A stretch of 50,780 nt of DNA from a virus: positions 1 through 50,780 of the IMG/VR virus record IMGVR_UViG_3300026097_000031. One strand, written 5' to 3'. This document shows positions 20,101 through 26,792 of the stretch, one piece after another. How positions within the stretch are numbered: the stretch's first letter is position 1; each line of letters opens with the position of its first letter. Below the pieces are notes generated by a model, which ran no database searches, had not been told where the DNA came from, and saw only the letters and a list, made by a program, of their open reading frames with translations. The position numbers were made by a program, and so were the translations under genes.

Positions 20101-20922
20101 GCTGCGAGAGTTAGATTCCCTCGCCAGGTTCCGGCGAGAATCCTCAACTATCGCCTCATCGCCTTCCTCATTCCAGAAAGGCTGATTCAACGTACGGCCG
20201 ATAGTGAGCATTCCCGTTTGGCCGATAGTGATGTCGTTGTTCCACACCATGTCCCACGTGGAAGTGATGTCGTTCCATTGGAACCCGTCCTCTAGGTACG
20301 GGTTCAACTCCTGACCACCAGCAGTACCCAGGCCACCCATCGTGACCCCAGGTATCCCGACCTTCAAATTGTCGCCAGGTTTCGTGGCACCGCTCGCGAT
20401 AGCGGGAGCGTTCAGAAGCAAACCGAGAGTCGAACCGGCAGTATTGAAAACACCATACGATGCTTCGATACCCATCATTGTTCCCATGACAGGTTCAGCA
20501 AAATTGTTAGCGACGAAACCGGAACCAACATCAGGGTTACCAGCATTAGCAATATTCTCTAGAGCCCGCCGCGACTCAACAGACCCATCCTTGGGAACCT
20601 GGTTGATCTGGTAGACACCAAGAGCATCAGCGGCAGCCTGACCAATCATCCCCGGAGCGCCACCAAGGTTCGAAACACCAACTGCCATGCCACGCAGCCA
20701 ACCGACAAAACCGTCGCCGCCACCCATGTCACGCAAATACTGCGCAGCCTGAGCGTTACCACTAGGACCATACTGGCGTTCCCGCTGACGCTGCTCATAC
20801 TTACGACGCGTCTCCGCGAACTGCTCCGGAGACTGCGGCGTAACCGACGCACGCCACTCCTCAACCGGACTACCAGCACCCTCATTAGCGCGCAGCAACT
20901 GCTGCGGAGAAAGATTAGCCAC
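11155..20922 (-). CDS. Giant 3255-aa virion protein with ADP-ribosyltransferase-like and other effector-like domains
   Basis: This single frame fills 9.8 kb, almost a fifth of the window. GTG 20922 overlaps the 51-aa ORF; the frame is open to 21003. It is mostly helical with several coiled coils (e.g. IQDLESQARSLDSQVAERQA). Motifs seen: ParB-like LADGARRVLGAAQY (D1269); R-S-E ADP-ribosyltransferase signature R1538/R1541, S1558-T-S, E1597-Q-E1599-IVLPRG; kinase-like N1789 with D1806-N-G; a second ART-like set R2155/R2156, S2169, E2203-A-E2205. The C-terminal third has conserved PFFPAWASAAKFW and PLVSVPLSWFAA stretches. It lies among internal-virion-like genes, so it probably resides in the capsid and enters the host with DNA. 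Genes over 10 kb are known in some actinophage podoviruses (Microbacterium cluster EK, from memory). Domain calls are by eye. Confidence 0.8.
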   Translation of the reverse strand: MANLSPQQLLRANEGAGSPVEEWRASVTPQSPEQFAETRRKYEQRQRERQYGPSGNAQAAQYLRDMGGGDGFVGWLRGMAVGVSNLGGAPGMIGQAAADALGVYQINQVPKDGSVESRRALENIANAGNPDVGSGFVANNFAEPVMGTMMGIEASYGVFNTAGSTLGLLLNAPAIASGATKPGDNLKVGIPGVTMGGLGTAGGQELNPYLEDGFQWNDITSTWDMVWNNDITIGQTGMLTIGRTLNQPFWNEEGDEAIVEDSRRNLARESNSRSMYSANIGLSSEFDISDMRQLESATDQGWGRWISGGLDAAVAWWLAPEVLAFKVAGKGAQKLTTVWMTSLKDRTKARAQFELGKSFAETAGEAGRRTAIYDLSMEIAATPKTYMAQHEIALDSSNPALVADILGSTKTADEAFDSLMALGGDQDAIGRIAARMDEQTLDIGGKNFTALDALTYAQSRRAELLSEIEEVQRRKSITSPNTPGGLTPYFDNWLQRLNAQNDQLQKVVDEAQDILEPFDPIRTAVDFTTGVASGRGAVRISKLNVGKYGSMGTSRVQSQSRKARARYERITGENLWTSKAYQAGGTWGRTIRVFRGGASYMRTKRIRGWAEVRNARESLIEMESALTTNPLLRKLSRRPTSVADDALIDPVAGDWMPSAKRAINEKRDSMSPERWDEFVASGEFDAWVKQQRLETAVQFRDRFYNRVLSAPDEVSRWAAFDDFEKQMFMEMAEFYGLNFSQAENVLMGVNRMRNRIADQIRDRGWYWDQPSNEIHVVKDLQEKLKGTKFQSDLAEGKPLLDFRFIDQAFRINKGGLSGAASNVGMSATSILNTIDVIWRPLVLMRLGYTLRNVAESNLREMAYASQFPGYKNARGVASANDMKWVNLASNAADRLSNVKNFVVHGPMRYGTKGTMRALRESLDAESSALADRIRLSSQVKEKIAEEKAKSEAMIAQARRLSAIKVAREEAKRRQPGESVVWQRIEGKIERRRDFYDNVDEVLIDPALVQGLEEAGWVRGLPADDMFASIQRQTVDETIRDDFRVGGWLTQEDLNKFDSSPAGQARLQLTALSRWLDQTRGQAGIPVRVIDAQNGKYEVLHDPMAWFDENYLKGGNPETILNEINIIPENAIDSIRGARMQVGGGTLDLRPGGFGDNWNQVHMDPSVYWDELWQRLYQYSDVYTFSPVRDYPKMTRITDPLGGYGKYNDAIGYVKAGHLAEIFEDTLYNTVDTVDPVDFSRAAASEWTSPIIIDAFGDPSGYDGRMVLADGARRVLGAAQYNADEMVPVVIRLRSSKADDVFDKKFNDRGRPSFDLLRMHKDATRSYLKNGHINFQREVKESGSRFFNPRYFDPFWNENTSGVQPYMFDPMSQIETGLDEWQYFDGAPAWLDMETYLTDRPGVRMEANPPARLIVDIARTMKAAELDPVVRKQVELRLSDISDPQYVDWLREKGHLMDDTEFRDMVNALVPLDAEDSFDMLAQSIYRMNQYQVSGYDNVNGALWDGRPIDANDFAAPLITGMDYVTLNTHVVAGTKPMRVYRESGFPALEDSPTPAYLSTSTNPAFIGVDGTDYKYFLDVDPGVPYASFDRLIGNNYEQEIVLPRGVRLTKTGDEWNEAKGQSVPVYRVTLSEEDTALPVPTAAAWKAPTGQQPRVFPTMNERVQGQLGGYTYGRNSGVWTDTTGLQDFYVKDYDDPAQGFLEMFIDLDYSIAPVRRSSTMVKFADETPDRRFAYGSYMEDMSSYESVGQALARGLTEKEAQYLDRVLHTMIAEDALIMNFDALGPAGENMFLRTLDDGRVVLAKFDNGASGIYRAHGEIADWKVPGVAFDSILERARDNGYERLLRAVAQQRGYDYDDYVNLMRDRIANDLVTRIVREVEQGGPLGDRLYRYWDAWRMDAGADMGMMDSIQNLQNLFNDRMRQLMFQATEHQKRFGTHIQQSSATRNMDFVDRQMSAKLGRDEILSTPIGLRSGVLPMESRPAATLVNAIDDPSTITGSGITKELALEFARENGYGKVITPDFTAPRGYSMQLATDKVYNGGNNIDANYPGWMSEAAEEVNQEALQPGVFTIDETVERLGASQTDEAVREFASVIDDDLDVLLDENIKASMDGWVLDSEFPGDYLVFAATDDTYKQTLQTQLRNAGFDEQVVIARRGTPDSGAPYVNGSLDPRWQGRGYGQDDTMRYYVVRRGDIVAMGHSNEAEVFFRPGAATEITEESIPQLMPSKAPANEVGPVLDLVNADALEIARRTGLDVNTAPRVMEGMDIPEAAKARLAVQMANDGFDYVLLPNGKKLSQSELIGTRDAGAAYGAALAQDEVDRAAQVMLAKSDRYIETNTKIQDLESQARSLDSQVAERQANVDKALERLNNRMTKRKKTGGAIWSGGQLNEKLKYTTKTPNGDFEQSEVEIPSAFGEQASLWKQLISSNDRVAADMFGLADMTGRGMKMTQREMVLQPYTDEYWNGLANFGERHFSNDLIGEGILKGKTDDEIIQELFETDRGRSALRKLPDFEEFKDLVSRETLTEGMRDDVVAILADRRSILDTYFPDELVQQAMLDPNKVVTADLLRSRIGPRPGLQPFLGNAVEYDKGLYKRAIGGIMRVIGTLPEDKLARSPFFRNRFRESMQQQVDNYAEQGFEEFTPQMLEDMARVAREESLITLRDNLYTIQRVSTFANAMRLILPFFPAWASAAKFWLYQVPKTRPENLVRYAMVDSAPDRAGWTVDDDNQRVSGPSSPTLAMVRKLGSSNASSIFFQVPEEDLGWFEDVIGPQSTVKIPKGSVDMMLQGEFPLIPTSSPLVSVPLSWFAAIRPDITSMIQSNGDFTFKLGNDEETIVTDGTLGEVLVSRAVPFGQPTREKDLIDAAVEQYAPAWAKRIITQFRGESSSQLASAAAEIHRTRMTDWDLNDRVGDPPKYKDAVQDAMQFQTFRSLVSATAPFSPQFQSKYQFYIDGWRSIQQQGFDEGWSLDEMEAVFIERYGKEFFRYTRSKSGNQSGMAADLGEYEAATKFEPLVGELAAIGPDAKYINMVLKPFNTGEGFDPNVYAWQMDRPIPGSGGRTFRGGAAESLLETDSRIELGWKKYNAEVTRIEALAEQRGSSTDVINLAKRKIVAKMAQSEEFQPWYAEFQEVNGGRWVNSVNALYLVLNDEDFMREYGPPEDTPYTEMNRQQQYVYAIQEFVTIRNWVVEKLEEAAANGGSGNIDAKSNAALKRVVEQRVSNIGDINDDFRYMHRRFFSGDKYLRTEDLVEVSNG

Positions 20923-21070
20923 CCTGCTCACCAGCCAAAAACGCCAAAACCGTATCCCGGTCCTGCGGCGATTCCCATTGCACCTGAGCCAAAGCGAAAA
21001 CAATCGGCGAATACGTCAAACCAAGCGCATCCACGCCAGCAGCCACATTCTCAACAAAGTCAGCATTCAT
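20915..21070 (-). CDS. 51-aa protein upstream of the giant gene
   Basis: ATG 21070 abuts the previous stop at 21071, and the stop at 20915 overlaps the giant gene start (GTG 20922). Sequence MNADFVENVAAGVDALGLTY, then a hydrophobic-amphipathic helix and a charged end. Perfect packing between neighbours supports it. The function is unknown; it may be a small connector or chaperone for the giant protein. Confidence 0.65.
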   Translation of the reverse strand: MNADFVENVAAGVDALGLTYSPIVFALAQVQWESPQDRDTVLAFLAGEQGG

Positions 21071-21517
21071 CTACTGCTGACCCCCATACGACTCCAAATA
21101 CTTCGTGAACAACTGAAACGAACGCGGCACGTTCTCCTGCTGCGCCAAAAAACGCATAGCAGGCAAATACTTCGCCATAACCTGCATGTCCTCAGCCATC
21201 ACATCAGTCAAACCCTGAAGACTGTTAGCGCCCTCACCAACCGGAACACCCTGAGTCAACGGTTCATTAGGACGCATCGACGGGTCACGCAAACCAGCAG
21301 GCGGAGCCATCGCAGGACCAGCACCAGCATCCATCATCGGGTCAGCGGCCATAGGCGCACCACCCTGAATCTCCTGAAAAGCCTTCTGCTCCCCGTAAGC
21401 AGCCTCACCCAGTTTCATGCGCGGCTGACCAGGGCCCCCATCAGTACGAGCCGACAACTGGCCAGGACCGGAAACAGGCGCAGGATTAGTGGGAATACGT
21501 TCACCACCTCTAGCCAT
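21071..21517 (-). CDS. Pro/Gly/Met-rich hypothetical protein
   Basis: A 148-aa protein from ATG 21517 behind GGAGGTAGGTGAAG. The first 100 residues are low-complexity and Pro/Gly/Ala/Met-rich (APMAADPMMDAGAGPAMAPP). The last ~45 residues form a helical segment (DVMAEDMQVMAKYLPAMRFLAQQENVPRS is split here by a helix break near YLPAM). It overlaps the previous gene by 8 nt. It lies in the portal-proximal cluster. Confidence 0.65.
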   Translation of the reverse strand: MARGGERIPTNPAPVSGPGQLSARTDGGPGQPRMKLGEAAYGEQKAFQEIQGGAPMAADPMMDAGAGPAMAPPAGLRDPSMRPNEPLTQGVPVGEGANSLQGLTDVMAEDMQVMAKYLPAMRFLAQQENVPRSFQLFTKYLESYGGQQ

Positions 21518-21773
21518 CTTCACCTACCTCCGAATCAAAAAACAAGTCATCAATTTCAGCCAACAACTCTTCATCTTCAACGTCACGCTGCAACGGGCCA
21601 ACATCAATCACGCCAGCATCAACAGCGGAATCAAGAGTGTTACGCCACACGTCATGCAACCGGTTCACCATGTCGTTAGCGACATCCGGCTGCCACGCAG
21701 AACCCTCAGAAACCAACACCGCATAAACCTCACCAACACCTACACGCATGATGATGTCTCGTGGCTGCGGCAT
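21510..21773 (-). CDS. Hypothetical 87-aa acidic protein
   Basis: I chose ATG 21773 (GGAAGG ~9 nt upstream); the frame is open to 21830. The N-terminus PQPRDIIMRVGVGEVYAVLV looks beta; the C-terminus is very acidic (DVEDEELLAEIDDLFFD). It may be a small head-completion or portal-associated protein, from position only. Confidence 0.65.
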   Translation of the reverse strand: MPQPRDIIMRVGVGEVYAVLVSEGSAWQPDVANDMVNRLHDVWRNTLDSAVDAGVIDVGPLQRDVEDEELLAEIDDLFFDSEVGEDG

Positions 21774-21860
21774 CCCAAGTTTCCCTTCCAAAAAATATTT
21801 ACGACGCGACAGCAGGAGAGGCCACCTCACACGTGGCCTCTCCCACCATCAACACGACAA

Positions 21861-22064
21861 CTACTTGATCGGACCAACAGTCTTCGGTTGCGTAACCGTG
21901 ACCGTGTTATCCGGACGCTGCGGGAGGAACTCCAAGTTCCCACCCTGCGCTGGCGCGCCAGTCGGCATACCCGAATCAATCGGCTTAATGTCCTGCGGCG
22001 CGGAACGCGGATCAGGGAGGTTATGCCCACCCTTATTCGTAAGACCGAAATCAGCCTCGCTCAT
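21861..22064 (-). CDS. Hypothetical 67-aa protein
   Basis: ATG 22064 behind GGGAGGAGGTAGAAC, a very strong ribosome site. Short, Pro/Gly/Asn-rich and probably extended (NKGGHNLPDPRSAPQD, TVTVTQPKTVGPIK). It follows the portal gene by 14 nt. No family is recognised. Confidence 0.7.
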   Translation of the reverse strand: MSEADFGLTNKGGHNLPDPRSAPQDIKPIDSGMPTGAPAQGGNLEFLPQRPDNTVTVTQPKTVGPIK

Positions 22065-22078
22065 GTTCTACCTCCTCC

Positions 22079-23845
22079 CTATCCGATAGGTGCTTGCCGT
22101 AACGTCCGAACCGACGTTCCAGCGTTCCCACCCCCGGTAAGGGAGGCGAGCATCTGCTGCATGCCAGCAGGATTAGGGGCCCCACCCAAACCAGCGGCAC
22201 CCGGAGGCGCGCCGTCACCAGGAGGCGCAGGCTCACCCGGGGCAGGAACATCCGGCTCAGGTTCGGGTGGGGCAAAAGCAACCTCAATGGCCGCTTCAAT
22301 AGGAACACCCTTCTTACGCTGATCAATAAGCGATTGGACAGCCATCACAACTTTTTCTGGGTCTCCACCCTCAACAGCCATCGTGGGGATCGCTTGCGCA
22401 TAACCAGCGACAGCCTGCAAAGCAGACTCCCGCAGGCGTTCCACATCAATGACGCGCTCCTCTTCAAGCACGTCCATCTGCACCGGAAGATTCCGACGCA
22501 AATAAGACTTCGAAAACAAACCAGCACCCAAACCTTGCAAACCCCACACCAGGGCACGGTTCGGATCCAAACCAGCCATCACGCCATACTCAGCGGTCAC
22601 GCCACGCTCACCCTTAATAACATCCTTCGGGGTGTAACGCAGTTTGTACGGCGTACCATTCGTCACCGACGAAACCTCTTTACGCGTCGACGGCCACACC
22701 TTCTCATCCAACTCCAGGCACATCGACAACGCTTCCGCCATCGCATCACCCAACATTGATTGAGCAGTCTTAATCCGCTGATCAAAACCACCCATCAACG
22801 CCTGCACGCCACGACCAGTCACCACACTTGAATCGATCTGGCCAGCGCGAGCGTCCGGGAAACGAGAACCGAACTTCAACTCCTCATCAAGTTTGTTCTC
22901 CGTGATAAGTGAAGCCTGCGGCAAATCAAGACTGACCCTGCGGATACGTTCCGGAGTTTGAGAACGGAGGATCGCATCCGGACCGAAAGCCATCTCCTGT
23001 ACGTCTTGGGGGAGCGCTATTGGTGCTTCGACTGCTTTCTGGGTTGCCTCCAGCGAAAGTAACGCAAGTTTTGCTTTCGCTGCGAAAACCCACAGCACAT
23101 CATCAAAAGATCCACGCGGACTGTCATCGAGTGTGGGTCTTCCAGCAATAACAACAGGGATACGGTCGAGGCGGTTACCTACTGTGGAAAGAACAACTGC
23201 GTCTTCATCTGCGATGACGAGTCGTTCCGCTTCTTTATCCCAGTAGCGGATCATTTTGATCATGGGGTTTTCTTCGGTGCCCCATTCGCTTCGGCGTTCA
23301 AACCTGTAGGCATGTTCCGGGAACATTGCTGCTAGTTCGTTAGCGCGGCGGGAGAACACTCGCAGATAAGAGGTGAGGTTCCCGAAGCGGTCTTTAGTGA
23401 AGTAGGAACCCATCGGGTTGTCGAACTGCAGGTAGGGCGCTTGTGCCGTGTAGTCGGGTTCGACGCGGATGGGGAGGAATCCGTAGGTCATCATGCGGTC
23501 TGCGGCTTGCACGATGCGTGTTCCCAGCCGGGAGTGGTACACGTAATAGTTGATTATTTTGGTGAGTTTGTCGGCGCGGGAACGTCGTGATTCGTCCAGG
23601 ATGGAGTCGCCTGCTGCGGAGAATGTGGGCAGGGTGCCGATGGATTCGGCGAGGTCTTGGGCGACGACATCGATGGTGTTGGCGACGATGGGTTGCGGCC
23701 ATTCGCTGGGGAAGAGGGAGCCGTATAGGGCGCGTGCGTTGCCGGTGCGGACGAGTTGGACGGCACGCATGCGTGCGTCACGGTCTACGTTTTCACGTTC
23801 TAGGCGGTGCGACAGTTCGACCACGTCTTGCGCAGTTTCAGCCAC
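22079..23845 (-). CDS. Portal protein
   Basis: A 588-aa protein from GTG 23845 behind GGAAGGAGCCAC. Features fit portals: an N-terminal region with FPSEWPQPIVANTIDVVAQD, a stem-helix region, KLALLSLEATQKAVEAPI in the middle, and a Pro/Gly-rich tail after ~530. It lies right after terminase and before the small head genes. Base composition changes inside the gene near 22,980: the N-terminal ~285 codons favour C-ending codons and the rest favour T/G-ending codons, suggesting mosaic origin. Confidence 0.85.
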   Translation of the reverse strand: MAETAQDVVELSHRLERENVDRDARMRAVQLVRTGNARALYGSLFPSEWPQPIVANTIDVVAQDLAESIGTLPTFSAAGDSILDESRRSRADKLTKIINYYVYHSRLGTRIVQAADRMMTYGFLPIRVEPDYTAQAPYLQFDNPMGSYFTKDRFGNLTSYLRVFSRRANELAAMFPEHAYRFERRSEWGTEENPMIKMIRYWDKEAERLVIADEDAVVLSTVGNRLDRIPVVIAGRPTLDDSPRGSFDDVLWVFAAKAKLALLSLEATQKAVEAPIALPQDVQEMAFGPDAILRSQTPERIRRVSLDLPQASLITENKLDEELKFGSRFPDARAGQIDSSVVTGRGVQALMGGFDQRIKTAQSMLGDAMAEALSMCLELDEKVWPSTRKEVSSVTNGTPYKLRYTPKDVIKGERGVTAEYGVMAGLDPNRALVWGLQGLGAGLFSKSYLRRNLPVQMDVLEEERVIDVERLRESALQAVAGYAQAIPTMAVEGGDPEKVVMAVQSLIDQRKKGVPIEAAIEVAFAPPEPEPDVPAPGEPAPPGDGAPPGAAGLGGAPNPAGMQQMLASLTGGGNAGTSVRTLRQAPIG

Positions 23846-23929
23846 GTGGCTCCTTCCAAAGTGTTGCGTAAATGGTTCCTTCCTTGGTGTTTGTCAACGG
23901 GCCAGGTCATGTCCCTGACGTTGGAAGGT

Positions 23930-25804
23930 TTACGCGTATGTGGTTTGTTGTGTGAAGATTTCGTCTAGGTCGACGGTGTATTGGCGTTCCCGGTCCCCTT
24001 CGGAGCGGAACGGGTTCGCTGCGAAAGTGGCGCGGCCGGTGGATCGTGATGCGACCTCACGGGCGCGCAGTTCACAAAACCATAAAGCCATCACCGTGTC
24101 GCATTTGCGTTTCCGTGCTGGGATCTCCGGGTTCCAGGACACGAGTTCTTCGACGAGAACTTTCACGCCGTAGTTCTGTGTTGATGGCAGGTTGATCAGG
24201 TTGTCGCCTTGGTGTTTTTTTGTTCCTTGCACGGTGGCGGTTGATCCGAACAGTCCAGCCATGGATGCGACCCCGAATTCTGGGTCTTGCTTGTTGTTGC
24301 TGGTGTGGTGTGGTTTCACGACGATTCCCCGGTTGGCCATGTATTGGCCGATTTCCTCGTCGTACACGAGGAACCCTTGGAATGCGTTCGATTCAATCAC
24401 CCACTCTTTCGGCTGATATATCTCTGTCATGGAGTAGATCAGTTCGCGGATTTGCGCTGGGGTGGGGCCGGAGAGCACTTTCACGTCGAGTACGTATCGT
24501 TCCCCGGTTTGCCGGTCGATGCTGTAGGCGACGGCGGCGGTGTTCCCTGAGACCGCTGGGTCCATTCCGCATACGACATAGTGGCGGTCTGTTCGCTGCG
24601 GGTGCCCTTTCAGGTTCGCGTTCAACGGTCCCGCTTTGCGGTATCCGTTGACGGAGCCGTTCACGGCGACAATGTCGAACGTGGCATCTTCGGCTATCGG
24701 GTTGTTCATGTAGACGAGGGACCATTTCTTCGCCCCGACCTCGTTGCGGACGCGTGCTAGGCGCGGGCCGGTCCAGCGGGGGTAGCGTCCGTTCTCGTCT
24801 GGTTCGTCGTTGTCGGCGAAGGGTTCATCAGCGACGGGCCACAGCGTGACCCAGTCTTCTGGTTTCTCTTTATATTCCAGGACTGCTGGCATGGACAGGT
24901 ATGTCCATGGCACGACTCCGTCGGTGTAATGCACCGGGTTGGTGAGTTCGCTGTACAAATCGACTGGGGCGACGCGGGTGCCGACGACGAGGAGTTGCCC
25001 TTTGGGGCCTAGCCGGGTGGCTACTTCCTGCACTAGCCATTCGCGTTGCCGTTCATGTTCGCCAGCGTTGGACAGGGTGACTACGTCGTCGAGGATGATC
25101 AGGTCGGCGCGGGCTCCGTAGATTTGGCTGGCGAAACCGATGGCTTCCAGGCTGGGGTCTTTCGCGTCGGTGTCGCGTTCTAGGTAGATCTTGTTCGCGG
25201 ACCATTGCTCAGCGGTCGCCCGGAACCCGTCTGCGGGTCCGAAGGCGACTTGCATGTTCGCGTACCGGGGATGGGTGAGTCGTTGTTTCACCGCGTACAC
25301 GATTTTGCGGGCTAGGTCCGCTGACTTCGAAATGATGATGACGGCAGCGTCGGGGTTCTTCAGGAGGGTGTAGGTGACGTAGCCGATGCTGATCGACATC
25401 GTCTTCCCATGGTTCGGCGGCACGTTTATGATCACGCGTTTGCTGCCGGAAGAACCTTCCTCATACGTCATCGACGGGTGAAGGAAACCAGGCGAGTCCC
25501 CGTTCAGAATGTCGACCACGTTCTGCATGTGCGGGTACACCTCGTTGCCCAGGTACTCAGCGGAGAACGCGGAGAACGACGGCATGTCCAAGTCCTGAAG
25601 GGACTTGTCTTTCTTCTGGGAGCGGATCTGATCGATCAGTTCCGCCCAGTCTTTGTTCTTCCGCCGCTGCTCCTCATACCAGGATTGTGAACGCCCAATA
25701 ACTTCAAGAGCGTTTTTGATGAGGTAGCGCTGACGCATCAAGTCAGCGAACTCATCCCGGAGTTCCTCCGGGGTGCGCATGTCGCGAGGTTTGAAATTAG
25801 CCAC
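23930..25804 (-). CDS. terL: Terminase large subunit
   Basis: A 624-aa protein. I chose GTG 25804 (GGAAAGAAG upstream); the frame stays open to 26140, but that extension encodes palindromes. ATPase motifs: Walker A-like VPPNHGK134T, Walker B LIILD239D240, and coupling motif LLVVGTR (~275). The nuclease domain begins at CGMD415PAVSGNTAAV, with a second acidic position in VIESNAF. It packages DNA into the prohead through the portal. The C-terminal ~490 codons share the C-rich minus-strand composition of the portal start. No small terminase was recognised nearby. Confidence 0.93.
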   Translation of the reverse strand: MANFKPRDMRTPEELRDEFADLMRQRYLIKNALEVIGRSQSWYEEQRRKNKDWAELIDQIRSQKKDKSLQDLDMPSFSAFSAEYLGNEVYPHMQNVVDILNGDSPGFLHPSMTYEEGSSGSKRVIINVPPNHGKTMSISIGYVTYTLLKNPDAAVIIISKSADLARKIVYAVKQRLTHPRYANMQVAFGPADGFRATAEQWSANKIYLERDTDAKDPSLEAIGFASQIYGARADLIILDDVVTLSNAGEHERQREWLVQEVATRLGPKGQLLVVGTRVAPVDLYSELTNPVHYTDGVVPWTYLSMPAVLEYKEKPEDWVTLWPVADEPFADNDEPDENGRYPRWTGPRLARVRNEVGAKKWSLVYMNNPIAEDATFDIVAVNGSVNGYRKAGPLNANLKGHPQRTDRHYVVCGMDPAVSGNTAAVAYSIDRQTGERYVLDVKVLSGPTPAQIRELIYSMTEIYQPKEWVIESNAFQGFLVYDEEIGQYMANRGIVVKPHHTSNNKQDPEFGVASMAGLFGSTATVQGTKKHQGDNLINLPSTQNYGVKVLVEELVSWNPEIPARKRKCDTVMALWFCELRAREVASRSTGRATFAANPFRSEGDRERQYTVDLDEIFTQQTTYA

Positions 25805-25832
25805 GAAGTCTTCTTTCCCATCTGGAACCAGA

Positions 25833-25865
25833 GCGACGCTCCGGGGAGCCGGAGCGGAGCGTCGC
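25833..25865. repeat. 33-bp palindromic element, copy 1
   Basis: GCGACGCTCC (25833-25842), 13-nt loop, GGAGCGTCGC (25856-25865). A second copy at 42202-42234 has the same 10-bp arms and a loop that is the reverse complement of this one with one mismatch. It lies in the leader of the terminase gene. Confidence 0.75.
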
Positions 25866-26390
25866 CCCCGAAGTAGTCGAACCCGGAAAGGTTCGACAAT
25901 CAGCCAGGAGAGAGTTCCCTGCTCTCGACTGGCACCGCGTCGGTCTACCGACCGACTAGTAGTCGAGATAGGCATCTCGACAACACCGCCTTGTCCCCCG
26001 CCTGGGGGACAAACCGGACAAAGATACACCCCTGGCCTATATGAGGGACACCAAGGACTACGTAAGTAGGACTTGGTGGCCCTTCCAGGCCTTGCGGCCC
26101 TCCAGGGCCTACGTAGTGGAGCGAGTAGCGCCGCTCGCATCTAGGCGATGCTCGCTCCGTAGTGAGCGCTCTCACTACTAGTGAGCCCTCTGCAACCGCT
26201 TACATAGTCACGTTGCACGGCGTTTCACCCCCCACCGTTACCAAACCGTTACCAAGAACCCCCCGTAGCCCAACTAAACCCAGCCACCCAGCCACCACCC
26301 CCACCAAGGACCAAACAGCAAAATTTACCGGGGGATGGGGGTGTAGGGGGGCGCGCCGCCCCGCAAACAACCGGGGGTCAAACGTCCTAG

Positions 26391-26410
26391 TTTGTCCGAA
26401 TTTGTCCCGA
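26391..26410 (+). repeat. Tandem TTTGTCC boxes
   Basis: TTTGTCCGAA at 26391-26400 is followed directly by TTTGTCCCGA at 26401-26410. The same paired box occurs on the minus strand at 26006-26023. They may be operators on the two sides of the divergent region. Confidence 0.5.
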
Positions 26411-26549
26411 TTCGTGGTTACCGGGGCAACCGTGCTTCGCAATCGACCCGGGACCCCCCCCGGGGGGTGAGTCGGCAGACTCACTCACCCTGCCCTCGTG
26501 GCTTATGGGGGTGCTGTGTTGGGCCGGGTGGCTGCTGTGTATGGCGGTC

Positions 26550-26694
26550 GACATCGATGTCGATGTCGACTGGCAGTCGAGCCCGGATCCGGGCTCGACA
26601 CGGGTCGAGCGGGGATCGATGTCGGCTGTCGGTCGAGCCGGGATCCGGGCTCGACATGCTGTGGACATCGATGTCGATGTCGACTGGCAGTCGA
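26550..26694. repeat. 31-bp direct repeat and perfect 24-bp palindrome
   Basis: A 31-bp sequence starting GACATCGATGTCGA is repeated exactly at 26550-26580 and 26664-26694. A perfect 24-bp palindrome centred on GGATCC lies at 26576-26599, and a one-mismatch copy at 26632-26655. TCGACATCGATGTCGA at 26548-26563 is itself a 16-bp palindrome. The block ends about 100 bp before the first early gene, suggesting operators or an origin. Confidence 0.8.
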
Positions 26695-26792
26695 CTGCTG
26701 CGCGGTCGACGCGCCGTCGATTCGACATGGGTGTCGATTGTCTGTATCGTCTCCATTGCAAGCACCAAACAACAACCGATTGTGAGGCAATC

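Larger units (their letters stand above)
25805..26792. promoter_or_regulatory. 988-bp divergent, palindrome-rich control region
   Basis: No convincing gene lies here; the ORFs that cross it are made of palindromes. Dyads seen: 25939-25952, 25962-25981 (GTCGAGAT/ATCTCGAC), 25991-26012 (TTGTCCCCC/GGGGGACAA), 26118-26158 (GGAGCGAG/CTCGCTCC), 26161-26185, and the repeats at 26550-26694. A tandem 11-mer ACCGTTACCAA occupies 26234-26255. It separates the leftward late operon from the rightward early operon, so it should hold promoters for both and perhaps an origin. A possible early promoter is TTCGAC (26721-26726) and TATCGT (26745-26750), spacer 18. Confidence 0.65.

Noticed and set aside
25805-26140. 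N-terminal extension of terL to 26140
   Set aside because: The extension encodes palindromic DNA with an Arg/Pro-rich, non-family sequence; GTG 25804 has a good ribosome site.
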